DNA from: Acidobacteriota bacterium
GTDB taxonomy: Bacteria > Acidobacteriota > Terriglobia > Bryobacterales > UBA6623
NCBI GenBank assembly: GCA_016125275.1
Contig: WGMB01000005.1
Coordinates: 315,001 to 379,000, forward strand
Direction: 5' to 3'
Length of the DNA: 64,000 bases
In this document: piece after piece, positions 8,488-18,623 of the stretch
Position numbering within the stretch: position 1 is the first letter of the stretch
Layout of the letters: each line of letters begins with the position of its first letter
Position numbers and translations under genes: made by a program
Notes under the pieces: model-generated
Databases searched by the model: none
Seen by the model: only the letters and a program-made list of their open reading frames with translations
What the model was told of the DNA's origin: nothing

Positions 8488-9311
8488 GCCGGCCGACCGA
8501 CCATGCCGCCGAAGAGGATCTCGTCCTGCTGGCGATGGGCGAGCTGCCGCCGGACCGCTCCGCCGCCCTCGAGAGTCACCTGGAAACGTGCGTCGGCTGC
8601 CGACGCGCTCACGAGGAAGTCCGTGCGGTCCTGGCGAAGTTCGCCGACGGCCGGCGAGAGGAGCTGGACGCGCGCCTGCCGCCGGCCGGTCCCGCCCGGG
8701 CGGAGCTGCGACGCCGCTTGGCCGAGCAGGCGGAGGGTGCGGCGCCGCAGCGGCTGCCGAGCCTCTTGACGAGCCCGAACCTGCGCGTGGCTCTCGCCCT
8801 CGCCGCACTCGCGCTGGTGGCCGGCGTGGCGGTGGTGCAGTGGAGCGAGACCCCGGCCGGCGCCGTGGCCGCCCGCTACGCGCCCGACCCGCGACTGACG
8901 CCGGGCCTGGCGACCAGCGCTTCGGCCCGCGAGCTCTGCGCCTCGCCCGTCCCCGACGAGGCTCTGCCGGTCGCGCGGCCGGTCGCCGTCGGGGTCTTTC
9001 GGGCCTACGGCGTCGCCGATCCCGAGCCGCGCGCCTACGAGCTGGACTACCTGATTCCCCCCGAGCTGGGCGGGGCCGGCGACGCCCGCAACCTCTGGCC
9101 GCAGCCCTACGGCGCCGAGCCGTGGAGCGCCCATGCCAAGGACGCTCTCGAGGACCGGCTGCGCCATCTCGTCTGCCAAGGAGAGCTGCCGCTGGCCGTA
9201 GCGCAACGTGACCTCGCGAGGGACTGGACGGCGGCCTACCGCCGCTACTTCCGCGTCGAGGAGCCCTTGGTCGAGCACGCCGGCTTTCTGAAGGATCAGC
9301 CCTGGGAGTGA
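8484..9311 (+). CDS. Anti-sigma factor with zinc-finger, TM helix and HNH-like C-terminal domain
   Basis: 275 residues. The N-terminal anti-sigma zinc finger has the pattern H-x3-C-x2-C (SHLETCVGCRRAH) and should bind the sigma factor in the cytoplasm. One TM helix (about residues 95-115, LRVALALAALALVAGVAVVQW without its last residue) separates it from an exported domain. That domain contains YELDYLIPPELGGAGDARN, then LWPQPYG and a helix ending LVCQGELPL, which resembles small HNH-like proteins reading ELDHLIxxELGG..NLWPQ. The usual His after Asp is Tyr here, so nuclease activity is doubtful. The domain may sense a signal. It is coupled to the sigma gene by a 4-base overlap. Confidence 0.82.
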   Translation: MSRPTDHAAEEDLVLLAMGELPPDRSAALESHLETCVGCRRAHEEVRAVLAKFADGRREELDARLPPAGPARAELRRRLAEQAEGAAPQRLPSLLTSPNLRVALALAALALVAGVAVVQWSETPAGAVAARYAPDPRLTPGLATSASARELCASPVPDEALPVARPVAVGVFRAYGVADPEPRAYELDYLIPPELGGAGDARNLWPQPYGAEPWSAHAKDALEDRLRHLVCQGELPLAVAQRDLARDWTAAYRRYFRVEEPLVEHAGFLKDQPWE

Positions 9312-9324
9312 CCTGCGCGCGGGC

Positions 9325-10692
9325 CTACGGCTTGCCGCGCCGATTCCGCCGGACTTCCTCCTCCCACTCCTCGTACAAGCCGCGAAGCCGCGCCAGCTCG
9401 CCCGGCCGGTCGCCCCGCAGGTCTGTCTTCTCGCTCGGGTCGGCGGCCAGGTCGAACAAGTACTCGTTGGTCTCCGCGCCGTTGGTCTCGCTGACGAACT
9501 TGAGCGAGCCCTCGCGCATTCCCTTCCAGAGGGTCTGGCCGCGGGGCTTGCGCCAGAAGAGCGTGCGCGCGAAGTCCGGTTTGCCGGCGGCGAGGTGGTC
9601 GATGATGTCGACTCCCTCAAAGGGCTTCTCGGGCGAGGGAGAGGCTCCCGCGAGGCGGGCGATCGAGGCCGAGAAGTCGAACGTCGCCGAGACCTGACCG
9701 GAGACCGTGCCGGGCGCGATGACCCCGGGCCAGCGCACCATGGCCGGGACGCGGATGCCGCCCTCGAACGTGCCGCCCTTGATGCCGCGGAACGGGGCAT
9801 TGCGGGCGCTCTTGGTGCCGCCGTTGTCGCTGGTGAAGATGACGACGGTGTTGTCGGCGAGCCCCAGCGCCTCGATCTTGTCGAGCACGCGGCCGACCGA
9901 CTCGTCCAGATGCTCGATCATGGCGATGTAGACCGCCGGCGGCGCCTGGCTCTGCTTCCACAGCCGCGAATCGAGCGGCAAGGGGTTGGGCAGCCGGTCG
10001 CCGGGGCCCTGGTAGGGCGCGTGCGGAACCGTGTAGGGCAGATAGAGGAAGAACGGCCCGCCCTTCTCCCGCTCCAGGAAGTCCATGGCCTCCTCGGCTA
10101 CCAAATCCGTGAAGTAGCCGTCCCGGCTGATGGGATTGCCGTCCTGAAACAGGTTGTAATAGGCCGCCGGGTCGAGATAGTGGAAGTAGTCCATCTCGCC
10201 GCCGGCGCAGTAGAAGGTGTAGTCGAAGCCTTGCAGGTGGGGGGCGAACTTCGGGTCAAAGCCCAGGTGCCACTTGCCGATGATGCCGGTGCGGTAGCCG
10301 GCCTTGCGGACCAGCTTCGGGAGGGTCTGCTCCTCGGCGGGCAGCCCCAGCTCATGCGCGTTGCTCAGACGGAGCGCGTCGTCATAGCGGCCCACGTTGC
10401 CGGTGCCGATGGCGCATTCCAGGCCGCCCACCCACTGCTGGTAGCGCCCGGTGAGCAAGGCGGCCCGCGTCGGGGTGCACTCGGGGCCGTTGGCGTAGTG
10501 CGCGGTCAACTTGGCGCCTTCGCGGGCCAAACGGTCCAGGCGAGGGGTCCGGATGTCCGGGCGGCCGTAGGAGGCCAAGTCGCCGTAGCCCAGATCGTCG
10601 GCCAGGATGAAGACGATGTTGGGGCGCTCCGCCGCGGCCAGGTTGAGGGCGGCCAGGCTCAGAGCGCCCATCCAAAGGGCTAAGACTCGCAT
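9325..10692 (-). CDS. Exported sulfatase (arylsulfatase family)
   Basis: 455 residues with a signal peptide (LALWMGALSLAALNLAAA). The sulfatase N-terminal metal motif NIVFILADDLGYGD is intact. The formylglycine signature reads CTPTRAALLTGRY, a C-x-P-x-R type with Thr where Ser is more usual. The late metal motif is VIFTSDNGGTKSA. The enzyme would need conversion of Cys to formylglycine by a sulfatase-modifying enzyme, which is not in this window. It is probably periplasmic and acts on sulfated polysaccharides or sulfate esters. It ends 14 bases from the convergent anti-sigma stop and is divergent from the esterase at 10747, with 54 bases between them. Confidence 0.92.
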   Translation of the reverse strand: MRVLALWMGALSLAALNLAAAERPNIVFILADDLGYGDLASYGRPDIRTPRLDRLAREGAKLTAHYANGPECTPTRAALLTGRYQQWVGGLECAIGTGNVGRYDDALRLSNAHELGLPAEEQTLPKLVRKAGYRTGIIGKWHLGFDPKFAPHLQGFDYTFYCAGGEMDYFHYLDPAAYYNLFQDGNPISRDGYFTDLVAEEAMDFLEREKGGPFFLYLPYTVPHAPYQGPGDRLPNPLPLDSRLWKQSQAPPAVYIAMIEHLDESVGRVLDKIEALGLADNTVVIFTSDNGGTKSARNAPFRGIKGGTFEGGIRVPAMVRWPGVIAPGTVSGQVSATFDFSASIARLAGASPSPEKPFEGVDIIDHLAAGKPDFARTLFWRKPRGQTLWKGMREGSLKFVSETNGAETNEYLFDLAADPSEKTDLRGDRPGELARLRGLYEEWEEEVRRNRRGKP

Positions 10693-10746
10693 CGCTCCAG
10701 AGTGTAGCGGGCGGCGCAGGGTCGGCGCGCTATCCTAGCGGCCAGC

Positions 10747-12747
10747 ATGCGCTCCCTCTCCCTGCTCCTGCTGACCGTCGCGGTCGCCTCGGCCCAGAAT
10801 CCCTACGAGCGGATGCTGGCCTCCCAGCAGATGGTGGAGCTCTACCTGATCGCCGAGGCCCGCAAGCTCACCGACCGCTCGGCCGCCGAGATGCGCTCCC
10901 GCCAGGATTGGGAGCCGCACATCGAGCAGCGCCGCCGGGAGATGCGGGAGATGCTGGGCCTGGAGCCGCCGCCGCCCAAGACGCCGCTGAATGTGCAGAT
11001 CACCGGCCGCATCGAGCGCGACGGCTATGTGATCGAAAAGATCGCCTTCGAGAGCCTGCCGAAGGTCTACGTCACCGCCAACCTCTACCTGCCGACCGGC
11101 GAAACCGGCAAGGTTCCCGGCATCGTCTACGTCTGCGGGCACGCCTACTCGCCGCAGGGGTCCAAAACCTACTACCAGCGCCACGGGCACACCCTCGCCA
11201 AGGCCGGCCATGCGGCGCTGATCATCGACCCCATTCAGATCGCCGAGCTTTTCGCGCTGCACCACGGCATCCACAACAACGAGATGTACGACTGGTACGC
11301 GCGCGGCTACACGCCGGCCGGCGTCGAGGTCTGGAACGTCATCCGAGCGCTGGACTACCTGGAGACCCGGCCGGAGATCGACGCCTCGAAGCTCGGCATC
11401 ACCGGACGCTCGGGCGGCGCCGCCATGAGCTGGTTCCCCACCGCCATCGACGAGCGGCTGAAGGTCGCCGTGCCGGTGATGGGCATCAGCACCTACGCCG
11501 CCAACGTCGAAGCCAATACCCAGAAAGGCCACTGCGACTGCATGTTCTTGGTCAACAGCCGCATGCACGACATGCTGCACCAGGGCGCCCTGATCGCGCC
11601 GCGCCCCTTGCTGATGGGGCACGGCGTCAAGGACGCCCTGTTCCCCGTGCCCGGCTACGAGGAGTTCGAGCGCACGATGAAACGGCTCTACTCGAGCTAC
11701 GGTCGGTCGGAGCAGTACCGCAATATGGTGGTCGACACCGGGCACGCCGACTCCGACTACCTGCGCGCCGAAGCCGTCAAGTGGTTCGACCAGCACCTGG
11801 TGGGCCGGCCGGCGAGGGAGATCGACGTCTCCTACGAGGAGGTCGCCCCGGAGGAGCTGGCGGTGTTCGGCGGACATCCCCCCGAGGACGCCCTCAACTA
11901 CCGGGTCCACGAAGTCTTCGCGCCGCCGCACCGAATCGAGCCGCCCTCCACTCTGGCCGAGTGGGAGACGCGCCGCACGGAGCTGCTGAAGACGTTGCGC
12001 GAGAAGGTCTTCATGGCCTTTCCGGACGAGCCGCCGCCGCTGAACATCCGGGCCGGATCGACGCCCGCCCCGAAGGGCTTCGAGGCCTTGGCCTTCGATT
12101 CCGAGGAAGGCGTGACGATCGAGGCCCTCTGGCGCAAACCCGAGGGCGCCACGGGACCGGCGCTGGTCTGGGTGGCTTCGGACCGGGAGGATCTGGACGC
12201 CATCTCGCGCACGCTCCGGCAGGTCTCCGGCTCCGAGACGAACCCGCTGCTGATCGTCTGGCCGCGCGGCGTGGGCGAGGTCCCCTGGCCGAAGACGGTT
12301 TGGAAGGACATGCTCCGCAACTCGATGCACCTGGGCCGGTCGGTCGACTCGATGCGGCTGTGGGATGTGCTGCGGGCTGTGGAGGTCGTGCGTGAGCGGG
12401 CGCCGGGCGCGGAGGTCGCCGTGGCGGGCGACGGAGCCTCCGGCGCGCTCGGCCTCTACGCCGGCGTGCTGGACGAGGGAATTGCGCAGGCGATCCTGCT
12501 GAACGCGCCGACCACGCACTTCCAGGGGCCTCTGTTTCTGGACGTTCTGCGCTACACCGACTTGCCCGAGGCCGCCGGGCTGATGGCGCCGCGACGAGTG
12601 ACGTTCTACGGCAAGGTCCCGCCGGAGTACGCGATGACGCAGGGCGTCTTCACCCTCTACGGCAAGCCCGGAAACATGTCCCTGTCAATGAGCATCGAGG
12701 GCGCGCTGAACGGCCGCTTCGGCCACGACTACGCCTCGGGCTTGTAG
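10747..12747 (+). CDS. Secreted alpha/beta-hydrolase, acetyl-xylan-esterase / prolyl-oligopeptidase-like
   Basis: 666 residues with a short signal peptide (LSLLLLTVAVASAQ). The alpha/beta-hydrolase nucleophile elbow is GITGRSGGAAMSW (Ser near residue 223), with candidate acid GHGVKDALFPV and His in VDTGHADSDY. A second C-terminal alpha/beta-like region (about residues 430-650) contains VAVAGDGASGALGLYAG, apparently a duplicated, possibly non-catalytic half. This two-part architecture is known in acidobacterial and planctomycete secreted esterases acting on plant or microbial polysaccharides. Exact substrate unknown. Confidence 0.8.
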   Translation: MRSLSLLLLTVAVASAQNPYERMLASQQMVELYLIAEARKLTDRSAAEMRSRQDWEPHIEQRRREMREMLGLEPPPPKTPLNVQITGRIERDGYVIEKIAFESLPKVYVTANLYLPTGETGKVPGIVYVCGHAYSPQGSKTYYQRHGHTLAKAGHAALIIDPIQIAELFALHHGIHNNEMYDWYARGYTPAGVEVWNVIRALDYLETRPEIDASKLGITGRSGGAAMSWFPTAIDERLKVAVPVMGISTYAANVEANTQKGHCDCMFLVNSRMHDMLHQGALIAPRPLLMGHGVKDALFPVPGYEEFERTMKRLYSSYGRSEQYRNMVVDTGHADSDYLRAEAVKWFDQHLVGRPAREIDVSYEEVAPEELAVFGGHPPEDALNYRVHEVFAPPHRIEPPSTLAEWETRRTELLKTLREKVFMAFPDEPPPLNIRAGSTPAPKGFEALAFDSEEGVTIEALWRKPEGATGPALVWVASDREDLDAISRTLRQVSGSETNPLLIVWPRGVGEVPWPKTVWKDMLRNSMHLGRSVDSMRLWDVLRAVEVVRERAPGAEVAVAGDGASGALGLYAGVLDEGIAQAILLNAPTTHFQGPLFLDVLRYTDLPEAAGLMAPRRVTFYGKVPPEYAMTQGVFTLYGKPGNMSLSMSIEGALNGRFGHDYASGL

Positions 12748-12768
12748 CGCGCGCCTCCAGGCGAGCCG

Positions 12769-12789
12769 CGTAGGCCGTCCCGGCCTACG
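12769..12789. terminator. Hairpin between convergent genes
   Basis: CGTAGGCC and GGCCTACG pair with a GTCCC loop, a perfect 8-bp stem in the 56-base gap between two convergent genes. No T-run follows on either strand, so it is at best a weak bidirectional terminator. The sequence could also be one copy of a dispersed repeat. A related CGTAGGCC core recurs at about 21118. Confidence 0.4.
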
Positions 12790-12803
12790 TCCCACGATAG
12801 GAC

Positions 12804-14240
<1,437 letters not shown>

Positions 14241-14281
14241 GGCGAGCGCTTCTTATCCTAGCGGAGACCAAGCGCGCCGCC

Positions 14282-14322
14282 AAAAAACAAAAGGACGCTC
14301 CCGCTGCCAAACGGGGCGCCCT
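14282..14322 (-). terminator. Intrinsic terminator of the cytochrome c'-like gene
   Basis: Read on the minus strand, AGGGCGCCCC pairs imperfectly with GGGAGCGTCCT around a short loop and is followed directly by TTTTGTTTTTT. It lies 27 bases downstream of the cytochrome gene stop and in front of the DUF1501 gene, which suggests the two are transcribed separately. Confidence 0.7.
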
Positions 14323-14348
14323 TGAACCCACCGGACTGCCGGAGGTCT

Positions 14349-14759
14349 TTAGTTCTTGAAGCCGAAGCTGCCGTCGGCGTTCTTGGTGCGGTGGGACGTG
14401 TGGCAGCTCTTGCAGGTGCCGCCCAGGGTCCCCATGGCGGCCTTGGCCGCGGCGGCGTCGCCGGCGTCGGCCGCTTTGCGCAGGGCCATCGCCGCCTGAA
14501 TGCCTTCATCGGAGATCTTCGTGGCGGCGTCGCTGCCGTGCCCTTCCCACCAGGCGGCCATCACCGAGTAGTGCCGGGCCAGCATGCCGGCGTTCTTCTT
14601 GACGGTGTCCATGTCGCCGGCCTCGATGGCCGCGTTGGTCGGCTTCATCACCTTCGCAACGCCCTTCATGGCGGTCTCATAGTGCTCGTGGGCGGCGATC
14701 CCCGCCGCGGCAAACAGTAGCGATGCGCCGCAGGCGGCGAGTAGAAGCTTTCGAATCAC
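14349..14759 (-). CDS. Cytochrome c'-like (class II) protein
   Basis: 136 residues. A signal peptide (MIRKLLLAACGASLLFAAAG) precedes an all-helical domain with a single heme-binding motif CKSCH near the C-terminus (about residue 118), which is where class II cytochromes c (cytochrome c', c-556) carry it. It would be a periplasmic mono-heme protein, assembled by the cytochrome c maturation system. Roles in the family include NO binding and electron transfer. Which applies here cannot be told. It has its own downstream terminator. Confidence 0.85.
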   Translation of the reverse strand: MIRKLLLAACGASLLFAAAGIAAHEHYETAMKGVAKVMKPTNAAIEAGDMDTVKKNAGMLARHYSVMAAWWEGHGSDAATKISDEGIQAAMALRKAADAGDAAAAKAAMGTLGGTCKSCHTSHRTKNADGSFGFKN

Positions 14760-14882
14760 TAGGGCATCCTCCTTCGGTCGACTCTCTATTCCTCTCTTTT
14801 CGAGCCGGTACGGACAGAGTCCGGCTTCAGCGCTAAAGAGTGTAGAGGATTCCCGAGCTTCGTGCAGAAGAGTTTGCGGGAG

Positions 14883-15623
14883 CTAGCGTTGCGAGAGTCC
14901 CTCGACCGTGAACCCGCTGTTGAAGCGCGCTCCCAGCAACTGAATCGACGACACCGCCCGGCCGTTCTGCGAGATCGACGTGCGGTAGGGCAGCCGGACT
15001 CCGTCCAGCGTCCGAAAGTCTCCGAACAGCTCCACGGTCTCCGGCGCCTGGCCCTGCAAAACGACGCCGTCGTAGGCGATGCGGAACAGGTCGCCCGATT
15101 CGGCGTCGATCCAGACGCGGACGGACTGGTTCAGGCTCTTGGAAGCGATCTCCAACTCGCCGGCGGCCCTTCCGTCCTGCTCGGTTTCGCCGAGAAAGCG
15201 CACCGTGCGGGACTCGTCGCGGTCGGAGAGCAGCAGCGCCTCCCGCGCCCGAAACACCTCGCCCTGGGCCTGCCGCAGTTGCAGCGGAGGCATCTCCATA
15301 TAGCCCTGCGGCCCGTCGATCCAGCCCTTGTCGCCGGAGAGGAAGACCGCCAGCCGGCCGAAGTCGAGCTGGCTCTGCTGCCGCAGCGTCCCGGGCAGGA
15401 TGTAGCGGACCAACTGCGTCCCCGACAGGTTCTGGAGGATGCCGGCGCTCGAGACGCGTCGTTCGAGCTCCACGTCTTGGATCTCGGCGAGCCGCTCGGC
15501 CCCCCCGGCGGCGGCCTGCGCCTTGGCAAGCCAGGCGGCGGCGCGTTCGTCGGTCTGGGCCGAAGCCAGGAGCTGAAAGCCGAGAACGGCGCAGGCGGCG
15601 AGCGTTGCTGTCGACCGGGTCAC
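14883..15623 (-). CDS. Exported LolA-like / outer-membrane lipoprotein-sorting-like protein
   Basis: 246 residues with a signal peptide (TLAACAVLGFQLLASAQ). The mature protein shows repeated beta-strand patterns such as LSGDKGWIDGPQG, SVRVWIDAESGDLFRIAYDG and FRTLDGVRLPYRTSI, typical of LolA/LolB-fold periplasmic proteins of Acidobacteria. These proteins bind a hydrophobic ligand in a half-open barrel. It is not a clear LolA orthologue, being longer and lacking a lipobox, so function is open. It is divergent from metX with a 73-base gap. Confidence 0.7.
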   Translation of the reverse strand: MTRSTATLAACAVLGFQLLASAQTDERAAAWLAKAQAAAGGAERLAEIQDVELERRVSSAGILQNLSGTQLVRYILPGTLRQQSQLDFGRLAVFLSGDKGWIDGPQGYMEMPPLQLRQAQGEVFRAREALLLSDRDESRTVRFLGETEQDGRAAGELEIASKSLNQSVRVWIDAESGDLFRIAYDGVVLQGQAPETVELFGDFRTLDGVRLPYRTSISQNGRAVSSIQLLGARFNSGFTVEGLSQR

Positions 15624-15696
15624 TGCTCTCGACGCTAGCGCAAGGTCCTCGGCGTTGGCAAAGGAGGGGCTATCCTGAGAAATTGGGTCCCCGTCG

Positions 15697-16797
15697 ATGA
15701 TCGTCCAGCGCCAATCGGTAACGTTTCCCTCGATCGAGCTCGTTTCCGGCGAGACCTTGAGCCCCGTGACAGTGGCCTACGAGACCTACGGCGAGCTCAA
15801 CCAGGCGCGTTCCAACGCCATCTTGATTGAGCACGCCTTCTCCGGCGACGCCCACGCGGCCGGCATCAGCGACCTCGACGGCAAGCCCGGCTGGTGGGAC
15901 AACATGATCGGGCCGGGCAAGGCGTTCGATACCAGCCGCTACTTCGTCGTTTGCTCGAACGTGCTCGGCGGCTGCAGCGGCACCACCGGCCCGGCCTCGA
16001 TTGACCCGGCCACGGGCAAGCCCTACGGCCCGCGCTTTCCCTTCGTCACCGTCGCCGACATGGTCAAGCTGCAGGCGATGCTGATGGATCACCTCGGCGT
16101 CGAAAAGCTCCTGTCGGTGGCGGGCGGCTCCATGGGCGGCATGCAGGCCCTGCAGTGGGCCGTGTCGTACCCGGAGCGTTGCGCCTCGGTCGTTCCCATC
16201 GCGTCCACGCACCGGCACTCGGCCCAGCAGATCGCCTTCAACGAGGTGGGACGGCAGGCGATCGTCGCTGACCCCGACTTTCAAGGCGGCAACTACTACG
16301 AAGGCCCCGGGCCGGCCCGCGGTCTGGCCGTGGCGCGCATGGTCGGCCACATCACCTACATGAGCGACGACTCGATGCGCGAGAAATTCGGGCGCCGGCG
16401 CCGCTTGAGCGAAACCCCCAGCGGCGAGTCCGAGCTGTTCGAGGTGGAGAGCTACCTGCGCTACCGCGGAGGGCAGTTCGTCAGCCGCTTCGACGCCAAC
16501 TCCTACATCACCATCACCAAGGCGATGGACGTCTTCGACCTCGCCGGCGAAAACGGCTCGCTGGCCGACGCCCTACTGCGCTGCAAGGCCCGCTTCCTGG
16601 CGCTCAGCTTCACCTCCGACTGGCTCTACCCCAGCTACCAGTCCGAGGAGATCGTCCGCGCCCTCCGAGGCCGGAACTGTGACGTGGCCTACGTCGAGCT
16701 CCCTTCCAACTACGGCCACGACGCCTTCCTGATCGAGGCCGGCGAACAGACCGACATCGTGCGCGGTTTTCTCGACGCGACCTTTCGCAGGCTCTAG
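15697..16797 (+). CDS. metX: Homoserine O-acetyltransferase
   Basis: 366 residues, normal for MetX. Alpha/beta-hydrolase fold with nucleophile elbow VAGGSMGGMQALQWA (Ser near residue 146), family strand NAILIEHAFSGDAHA, and catalytic Asp and His in FTSDWLYPS and NYGHDAFLIE. It transfers an acyl group to homoserine, the first committed step of methionine synthesis. Sequence alone does not settle whether acetyl- or succinyl-CoA is used. metW follows 83 bases downstream, the usual partner. No SAM riboswitch was recognised in the short upstream gap. Confidence 0.95.
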   Translation: MIVQRQSVTFPSIELVSGETLSPVTVAYETYGELNQARSNAILIEHAFSGDAHAAGISDLDGKPGWWDNMIGPGKAFDTSRYFVVCSNVLGGCSGTTGPASIDPATGKPYGPRFPFVTVADMVKLQAMLMDHLGVEKLLSVAGGSMGGMQALQWAVSYPERCASVVPIASTHRHSAQQIAFNEVGRQAIVADPDFQGGNYYEGPGPARGLAVARMVGHITYMSDDSMREKFGRRRRLSETPSGESELFEVESYLRYRGGQFVSRFDANSYITITKAMDVFDLAGENGSLADALLRCKARFLALSFTSDWLYPSYQSEEIVRALRGRNCDVAYVELPSNYGHDAFLIEAGEQTDIVRGFLDATFRRL

Positions 16798-16880
16798 GGC
16801 GCCGTTGGGGCGTCCACGGACGCGCTTCACGGTCTTTGACGGGACCGTTGCAAAGCGCGGACCTATAATGCGATGAGGTC

Positions 16881-17522
16881 ATGTCGACCACCGCGGAACC
16901 CGTGACGGCCCCCGAGCGGCCCTTTGTGGCCGAGGTGCTGGCGCGCGAGGACTACCAAGTCATCGGCGAGATCGTGGAAAGCGGCTCGCGGGTGCTCGAC
17001 TTGGGCTGCGGCGAAGGCGAGCTGATGGCCTGGCTCGAGCAGTCCAAGGACTGTGAGGCGCGCGGCGTCGAGATCTCCGCCAAGAAGGTCCGCGTGGCGC
17101 TGGCCCGGGGCCTGTCGATCTACCAGGGCGACATCGACCGCGGCTTGGCCGACTACCCCGACGGCGCTTTCGACTACGTCATCCTCAGCCAAACCTTGCA
17201 GGAGACGCACCACCCCCGCGAGGTCCTGCTGGAGATGCTGCGCGTGGGCCGCCGGGCGATCGTGGCGTTTCCGAACTTCGGCCACTGGTCGGCGCGCTGG
17301 TCTCTGCTGCGCACCGGGCGGGCGCCCAAGACGCGGCATCTGCCCTTCGAGTGGTACAACACGCCGAACATTCACTTCGTTACGATTCCGGACTTCGAGG
17401 AGCTCCTCCGAAAGGAAGGAATCCGAATCGAGCGGTCGTACTTTCTGCGCGGCCCCCGGCGCATCTCGCTGCGGCCGAGCCTGTTCGCCGATAGTGCGGT
17501 CTATCTCCTGCGCCGCGACTAG
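16881..17522 (+). CDS. metW: Methionine biosynthesis protein MetW
   Basis: 213 residues with a class I methyltransferase fold: motif I VLDLGCGEGELMAWL, then FDYVILSQTLQETHHP and RRAIVAFPNFGHWSARW, a combination characteristic of MetW. It lies directly downstream of metX. MetW is known to work with MetX and increase its activity in several bacteria. Length and context agree with that role. Confidence 0.94.
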   Translation: MSTTAEPVTAPERPFVAEVLAREDYQVIGEIVESGSRVLDLGCGEGELMAWLEQSKDCEARGVEISAKKVRVALARGLSIYQGDIDRGLADYPDGAFDYVILSQTLQETHHPREVLLEMLRVGRRAIVAFPNFGHWSARWSLLRTGRAPKTRHLPFEWYNTPNIHFVTIPDFEELLRKEGIRIERSYFLRGPRRISLRPSLFADSAVYLLRRD

Positions 17523-17566
17523 ACGGGCCGCCGGCTCGGCCCGGCAGTGCTAGACTCTCTCGAAGC

Positions 17567-18418
17567 ATGTCGATCACACGTCGGAAGGCGGTGCGTTCCG
17601 CCGCGGCTTTCGGAATCCTGTCGGGGGCCACGAAGATCGGGTTGCAGGCCGAAGCGGCTTCGCGGGGACGGCTGAAGCAGTCGGTCTGCAAGTGGTGCTA
17701 CAAGGACCTGTCGATCGATGAGCTGGCCGCCGCCGGCGCCAAAATGGGGCTGCGGGCGATCGACCTGCTCACCGCCGAGGAGTGGCCGCTGCTCGAAAAG
17801 TACGGCCTGATCTGCTCGATGGGGTCCGGCATCTGCACCATCCCCGACGGGCTCAACCAGCGCGCCAATCACGCCGAGATCGAGGCCAACTTCCGGCGGC
17901 TGCTGCCGCTGGCCAAGAAGCACAACGTGCCGAACCTGATCTGCTTCTCCGGCAACCGGCGGGACATCTCCGACGCCGAGGCCTGGGACAACTGCGCGGC
18001 CCTGCTGCGCAAGGTGACCCCGCAAGCCGAGGATCTGGGCGTGACGATCGCCATGGAGCTGCTCAACTCCAAGGTCAACCACCCGGACTACCAGTGCGAC
18101 ACCACGCCTTGGGGCGTGGAGCTGGCCAAGCGCGTCGATTCGCCGCGCTTCACGCTGCTCTACGACATCTATCACATGCAGATCATGGAGGGCGACGTGA
18201 TCCGCACCATCCAGGACAACCCCAAGTTCCTGGGCCACTTCCACACCGGCGGCAACCCCGGCCGCCACGAGATCGACGCCACTCAGGAGCTCAACTACAC
18301 GGCCATCGCCAAGGCCGTCGCCGACACCGGATTCGAAGGCTACTTCGCCCACGAGTTCATCCCCGTGCGCGACCCGCTGACGTCGTTGCGCGAGGCCGTG
18401 CGCCTCTGCACCGTGTGA
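17567..18418 (+). CDS. Tat-exported hydroxypyruvate-isomerase-like TIM-barrel protein
   Basis: 283 residues beginning with a Tat-like signal (SITRRKAVRSAAAFGILSGA). The rest is a xylose-isomerase-like TIM barrel: AMELLNSKVNHPDYQC, FTLLYDIYHMQIMEGDVI, GHFHTGGNPGRHE and FEGYFAHEFIP carry the Glu, Asp, His and Glu metal ligands typical of hydroxypyruvate isomerase (Hyi) relatives. Export is unusual compared with cytosolic Hyi, but such Tat-tagged paralogues are common in Acidobacteria and Planctomycetes. Substrate uncertain. It is 45 bases downstream of metW and probably unrelated to methionine synthesis. Confidence 0.88.
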   Translation: MSITRRKAVRSAAAFGILSGATKIGLQAEAASRGRLKQSVCKWCYKDLSIDELAAAGAKMGLRAIDLLTAEEWPLLEKYGLICSMGSGICTIPDGLNQRANHAEIEANFRRLLPLAKKHNVPNLICFSGNRRDISDAEAWDNCAALLRKVTPQAEDLGVTIAMELLNSKVNHPDYQCDTTPWGVELAKRVDSPRFTLLYDIYHMQIMEGDVIRTIQDNPKFLGHFHTGGNPGRHEIDATQELNYTAIAKAVADTGFEGYFAHEFIPVRDPLTSLREAVRLCTV

Positions 18419-18464
18419 CGCCGCGTCGTTCCGGCGCGCCGTAGGACTTCCGACCCTTCGCCGC

Positions 18465-18525
18465 CCCCATCCCTGGTCCGGATAAGGGATTTCGGCGGGA
18501 ACCCTAAGGGCTAGAGAGGATGGGG
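18465..18525 (+). promoter_or_regulatory. Structured leader upstream of the LuxR-type regulator
   Basis: Outer arms CCCCATCC (18465-18472) and GGATGGGG (18518-18525) are exactly complementary. Inside, ATCCCT (18469-18474) and AGGGAT (18485-18490) form an alternative hairpin that competes for the same left arm. The element lies about 100 bases upstream of the regulator start. Mutually exclusive stems suggest a regulatory leader, but no known riboswitch class was recognised. Confidence 0.35.
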
Positions 18526-18623
18526 TTACCCTTCCCTCGCCCGTCATACTACTCCTCGATGCGGGTTCAATCGCCGATTTCCCCCGGGCGGCAAGGCTTC
18601 TCGGGCCTCAAGGAGCGCTGCTG

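Noticed and set aside
15624-15696. Possible SAM riboswitch upstream of metX
   Set aside because: The 73-base gap to the divergent gene is too short and shows no conserved SAM-riboswitch elements.
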